Assembly (NCBI GenBank): GCA_903862645.1
Contig: CAIOZF010000085.1
Span: forward strand, 1 to 64,000
Source of the DNA: an uncultured Gammaproteobacteria bacterium
Lineage (GTDB): Bacteria; Pseudomonadota; Gammaproteobacteria; Pseudomonadales; Pseudohongiellaceae
Direction: 5' to 3'
Length of the DNA: 64,000 nt
The position numbers and the translations under genes are program-made. Positions 61,055-64,000 of this stretch are shown piece after piece. The notes beneath the pieces are model-generated. The model made no database searches. It saw only the letters and a list, made by a program, of their open reading frames with translations, and was not told the origin of the DNA. Numbering within the stretch: the stretch's first letter is position 1; each line of letters begins with the position of its first letter.

Positions 61055-61939
61055 TTACTCGCCGCCCAGTTCAGTGTAGACCGCGCGCAGGAAGCGCTCG
61101 GGGTCGCCCATTCTGTCGTCATAGGCGCCGGTCGGATCGGCGGCGGCGACTTGTTCATAGGTCATGCCGCTTGCAACCAACGGTCTGACTTTCTCTGTCA
61201 CATCCAGGATCATGTCGCGGAAGGCCATGACGTCCTCGCGGGTGGAGAGGACCCCGTGGCCTGGGATGATGATCGTGTCGGGGCCGGACATCCCGATTAC
61301 CATTGCCAGTGCCTCGATGGTGCCTTGCAGCGTGCCGCCATTGGCCAGATCGATGAACGGGTAACCAACGGTGCGAAAGAAGTCGCCGGTGTGGAGAACA
61401 TTGGAGGTCGTGAAATAGATCAGGCTGTCACCGTCGGTGTGCGCCGGTGGCATGGGAATGGCCATCACTTCCTCGCCGTTGAGGTGAATGGTGATGTCGT
61501 CCGCGAAGGTCAGCACCGGCAGTGCAATCTCCGGCTGGGTGGCGCTCATGCGCACACGCACCTCGTCGCGGGCGAGGATGACAATGCCCTGTTTCCCCAG
61601 GTTCTCATTGCCGCCGGTGTGGTCGCCGTGCATGTGGGTATTGATCAGGAAGCGGATTTCCCCGTCGTTCAGCGCACGGATAGCGGCCAGAATCTTGTCA
61701 GTGAGCGGAGCGAACTGGTCATCAATCATCACTACGCCGTCATCCCCCACCGAGAGGCCGATGTTGCCGCCGGCGCCTTCGAGGTAGTGGACAGTGCCTC
61801 TGACCTCATGTGGGATGATCTGGACGGTGCTGTAGTCGGTCTGGGCGCTGACGACACTGCACAAACCTGCGCCAGCCAGCAAGAGGGCAGCTTTGAGCGT
61901 ATTGGAACCGGACTTTCGTGCTGAGGCTGAGTGGCGCAT
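61055..61939 (-). CDS. Exported MBL-fold metallo-hydrolase
   Basis: 294 residues. A signal peptide (about 1-32, cleavage near VSA-QTD) precedes a metallo-beta-lactamase fold with NTHMHGDHTGG near 105, AHTDGDSL, HTGDFFRTVG near 185 and IPGHG near 225, the complete two-metal ligand set. AGGAG is 6 bases before the ATG. Exported proteins of this group include quinoprotein-relay (SoxH-like) and lactonase or lactamase-like enzymes. The substrate cannot be told. The GST-like gene follows after 5 bases. Confidence 0.9.
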   Translation of the reverse strand: MRHSASARKSGSNTLKAALLLAGAGLCSVVSAQTDYSTVQIIPHEVRGTVHYLEGAGGNIGLSVGDDGVVMIDDQFAPLTDKILAAIRALNDGEIRFLINTHMHGDHTGGNENLGKQGIVILARDEVRVRMSATQPEIALPVLTFADDITIHLNGEEVMAIPMPPAHTDGDSLIYFTTSNVLHTGDFFRTVGYPFIDLANGGTLQGTIEALAMVIGMSGPDTIIIPGHGVLSTREDVMAFRDMILDVTEKVRPLVASGMTYEQVAAADPTGAYDDRMGDPERFLRAVYTELGGE

Positions 61940-62199
61940 GGGAATCTCCTGTTGGGCGGATTGGAATGGCGTATTATTACTTCACAGAGGATAAGAGCCG
62001 ATTGCTCACCTGTCTATTTCTCAGAAGTGTCAATATCGAAAGCTTTAATGCTAACAGCAAGATAATGTGCCACATTTACTGCGCTCTGTAGTAATCCCTT
62101 CTGAGCAATAGGTGTTCTCCTTATTTTTGGCCGTTGCGTCCGGCCGGCAATCAGTTCACCCCTTTTCAGTGCGCGCACAAATGGCGAGGAGCCAGTGTC

Positions 62200-63861
62200 A
62201 TGGCCAAAAAACGTTCTCTGGTAGTTTCAGTAGCGATCCTCCTGACTGTGCTGGTGTCTGGTGCTGTGTTCTACACGCAGTTCCTCCCCGGTCTTTCGAT
62301 TGCCCGCAACGAGCCTCCTGCCATGGAGGTCAGCATTGCCCAATGGCTGCTGCGCAATAGTGTTCCGGAGGAGGCACGCAGTGCCTTGAGCCCTTTGGGT
62401 TCAGTGCCTGATCCTGCCGACGTGGCGGCAGGAGAGATCGTGTATCTGGAGAAATGCGAGAGCTGCCATGCCTACGATGGCAGTGGCAGGATGGAGATCA
62501 GTGCGGGGCTGTTCCCCAGACCTCCGGCATTACGGGATGCCGTGAAGATGCGCACTGACGGCGAGATTTTCTACCACATCCGCAATGGCATCCGAAACAC
62601 CGGGATGCCCGCCTGGGATATGCCAGATGACGAGCTGTGGCAGCTGGTGGCCTATATCCGCGAATTGCCGGAAACTGCGATTCTGGCGGCCACTCCTGGC
62701 GAAAATACCCGGATAGGCCCGGTGCCGGGCGCGCACTACGTCGGCTCCGCGTCCTGTCAGGATTGTCACAAGGAAGTGTATGAACGCTGGAGCAAATCCC
62801 TGATGGCCAATGTCGTTCGCGATCCACGCGAGCACCCGGACGCCATCATTCCCGATCTGTCTGTGCCTAATCCCCTGCTGACCTTCACAGTTGATGACAT
62901 CGCGCTGGTCTACGGGAGCAAATGGAAGCAGCGGTATTTCACCAAAATCGGTGATGACTACTACCCACAGCCCGCGCAATGGGATGTCATCAATGCGCAA
63001 TGGCGTCCCTACAACGTTGCCGTCGGCACTGATTGGTGGACCGAGCATTACCCGACGGACAATTTCAGCCGTCCCACCGGTGCATTGTGTGACGGCTGTC
63101 ATTCCGTGAACTACAACATCGCCGACAAAACCGTGACGGAATGGAACGTGGGCTGCGAGAAATGCCACGGCCCGGGCAGCGAGCATGTGCGCGAGTCGAG
63201 TCGCACCTCCATCCTCAACCCTGCACGCATGGACTATGTGCAGGCCAACGACGTCTGCATCCAGTGCCATGTTCAGGGTCAACCGCTGAATAACCCGATT
63301 GCGGGCACCTATTACGATTGGCCGGTGGGGTTTCATGTCGGCCTGGAATTGAGCGACTTCTGGAAGATGGAAGAGCACACCCCCGGCGAGCAGACCTTCA
63401 CCCACTACGCCGAGGGCACCGGACACAAGAACCGCATGCAGGGCAATGATTATGTGCAGAGTCAGATGTATACCCACGGCGTGACCTGCTTTAGCTGTCA
63501 CGAGGCACACGGCAGTGATTACGACGCCAGTCTGCGCAAACCGGTCAATGAGGTATGCACCAGCTGTCACAGCCCGGACTCGCCGAGCGGGCCGCGCGCA
63601 CCGAGCATTGCCGAGCATACCCATCACCTGCCGGACAGCGCAGGCAGCCAGTGCGTGTCCTGCCATATGCCCAAAATCGAGCAGACGATTGCCAACGTCA
63701 ACGTCAGCAGCCACACGTTTGTGTTCGCCACTCCTGCGCAAACCGACGCGCTCGGCATTCCGAACGCGTGCAATGTCTGCCACACCGACAAAGACACGGC
63801 GTGGACCAGTGCAGCACTCAAGACCTGGACGGAGCGCTCCCCCTGGAGAATGGAGCAGTGA
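62200..63861 (+). CDS. Nine-haem c-type cytochrome: monohaem domain fused to octahaem domain
   Basis: 553 residues from the ATG at 62200, with AGGAG 9 bases upstream; the frame is open 22 codons further without a site. A membrane anchor or signal (residues 6-28) is followed by a class I cytochrome c domain with CESCH at 86 and Met candidates in NTGMPAWDMPDD. Eight more CxxCH motifs begin near residues 186, 297, 319, 353, 430, 453, 485 and 524, in an order like octahaem cytochromes of the c554/HAO-related group (CFSCHEAHG, CVSCHMPK, CNVCHTDKD). Such proteins sit in the periplasm and carry electrons to or from N, S or metal compounds. The fused monohaem domain could be a built-in exit. No CxxCK site is present. 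Confidence 0.9.
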   Translation: MAKKRSLVVSVAILLTVLVSGAVFYTQFLPGLSIARNEPPAMEVSIAQWLLRNSVPEEARSALSPLGSVPDPADVAAGEIVYLEKCESCHAYDGSGRMEISAGLFPRPPALRDAVKMRTDGEIFYHIRNGIRNTGMPAWDMPDDELWQLVAYIRELPETAILAATPGENTRIGPVPGAHYVGSASCQDCHKEVYERWSKSLMANVVRDPREHPDAIIPDLSVPNPLLTFTVDDIALVYGSKWKQRYFTKIGDDYYPQPAQWDVINAQWRPYNVAVGTDWWTEHYPTDNFSRPTGALCDGCHSVNYNIADKTVTEWNVGCEKCHGPGSEHVRESSRTSILNPARMDYVQANDVCIQCHVQGQPLNNPIAGTYYDWPVGFHVGLELSDFWKMEEHTPGEQTFTHYAEGTGHKNRMQGNDYVQSQMYTHGVTCFSCHEAHGSDYDASLRKPVNEVCTSCHSPDSPSGPRAPSIAEHTHHLPDSAGSQCVSCHMPKIEQTIANVNVSSHTFVFATPAQTDALGIPNACNVCHTDKDTAWTSAALKTWTERSPWRMEQ

Positions 63862-63969
63862 TGAGGTTTCTGCGGAGCACTATTGTGGGCGCGGAACGTG
63901 ACACTGAACTGCGCCTTGGGCTATTGTTCGCGTTCTGACCTCGAATAATAATAGTCTCGGAGATTCACA

Positions 63970-64000
63970 ATGCGGCACAGGTTTTTATCCCTTCTCTTTT
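63970..64000 (+). CDS. Start of an exported protein, cut by the window edge
   Basis: An ATG at 63970, with GGAG 7 bases upstream, opens MRHRFLSLLF, which looks like the start of a signal peptide. Nothing more can be said. It follows the nine-haem cytochrome after 108 bases in the same direction, so it may belong with it. Confidence 0.55.
   Translation, partial: MRHRFLSLLF

Noticed and set aside
63861-63938. 25-codon frame directly after the nine-haem cytochrome (TGATG overlap)
   Set aside because: No ribosome site beyond the overlap and no recognisable product; the better start downstream is at 63970.

Overview
The window is about 64 kb of GC-rich, densely coding bacterial DNA. It most likely comes from the chromosome of a free-living aerobic gammaproteobacterium. 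The evidence is the proC-yggT-DUF167-metX order, a class A PBP1B followed by a TPR lipoprotein, gltBD, OxyR-type ahpCF, three TonB-dependent receptors, PQQ and multihaem redox proteins, and Pseudomonas-like REP palindromes. The genus cannot be fixed from the sequence. I saw no tRNA, rRNA, CRISPR array, prophage or plasmid module.

Layout. 1-2288 (minus): metX (cut by the window edge), DUF167, yggT, proC. 2501-6489 (plus): TonB receptor, Cys-rich sialidase-like propeller, TlpA-like thioredoxin. 6777-12809 (plus): TonB receptor, PHP-domain lipoprotein, Tat-exported PhoX-family protein; this looks like an outer-membrane phosphoester system. 12838-13428: decayed zone with a frameshifted DinD/Bro-type remnant and an internally deleted CDF cation transporter. 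13425-16949: small membrane protein, then MscS-like channel, stand-alone MgtE-N/CBS protein and MgtE with overlapping ends. 17006-21486: FG-GAP protein, PBP1B, TPR lipoprotein. 21537-24702 (minus): PepSY protein, DUF2271 protein, PepSY-flavodoxin-FNR reductase. 25016-30603 (minus): DUF1853, DUF5916 outer-membrane protein, a RAYT transposase with its own inverted repeats, and a cytochrome b with a coupled unknown gene.

31293-42461: gltBD, a NatAB-like ABC exporter, an AI-2E family permease, a hexapeptide acyltransferase, DUF1840. 42558-49375: a very large TonB receptor divergent from ahpCF (with an OxyR-type site between them), a small PepSY protein and a cluster of palindromes. 49426-53314: di-haem cytochrome c and a PQQ alcohol dehydrogenase with a lanthanide-type Asp pair, divergent from an FG-GAP lipoprotein. 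53327-57523: amidohydrolase, DUF4920, MscS, membrane-anchored AraC regulator. 57540-60104: LysR regulator divergent from azoreductase and pirin. 60117-61939 (minus): MBL hydrolase and GST. 62200-end: a nine-haem cytochrome c and the first codons of another exported protein.

Two palindrome families run through the window. Family A is Pseudomonas-like (GTGGGAGCGAGC..GCTCGCGAT) and occurs at six loci. At one it forms part of the PhoX N-terminus, at another it supplies the C-terminus and stop of a PepSY protein. Family B (GGGGTCAGAGTAAAAATACAG) flanks the RAYT gene and recurs as a perfect solo palindrome 2 bp after ahpF. No single feature is clearly an unprecedented system. The best candidates are the PHP/PhoX/TonB locus, the TonB/CxCC-propeller/TlpA locus, the MscS/MgtE-N-CBS/MgtE operon and the two palindrome families with their coding-sequence insertions.
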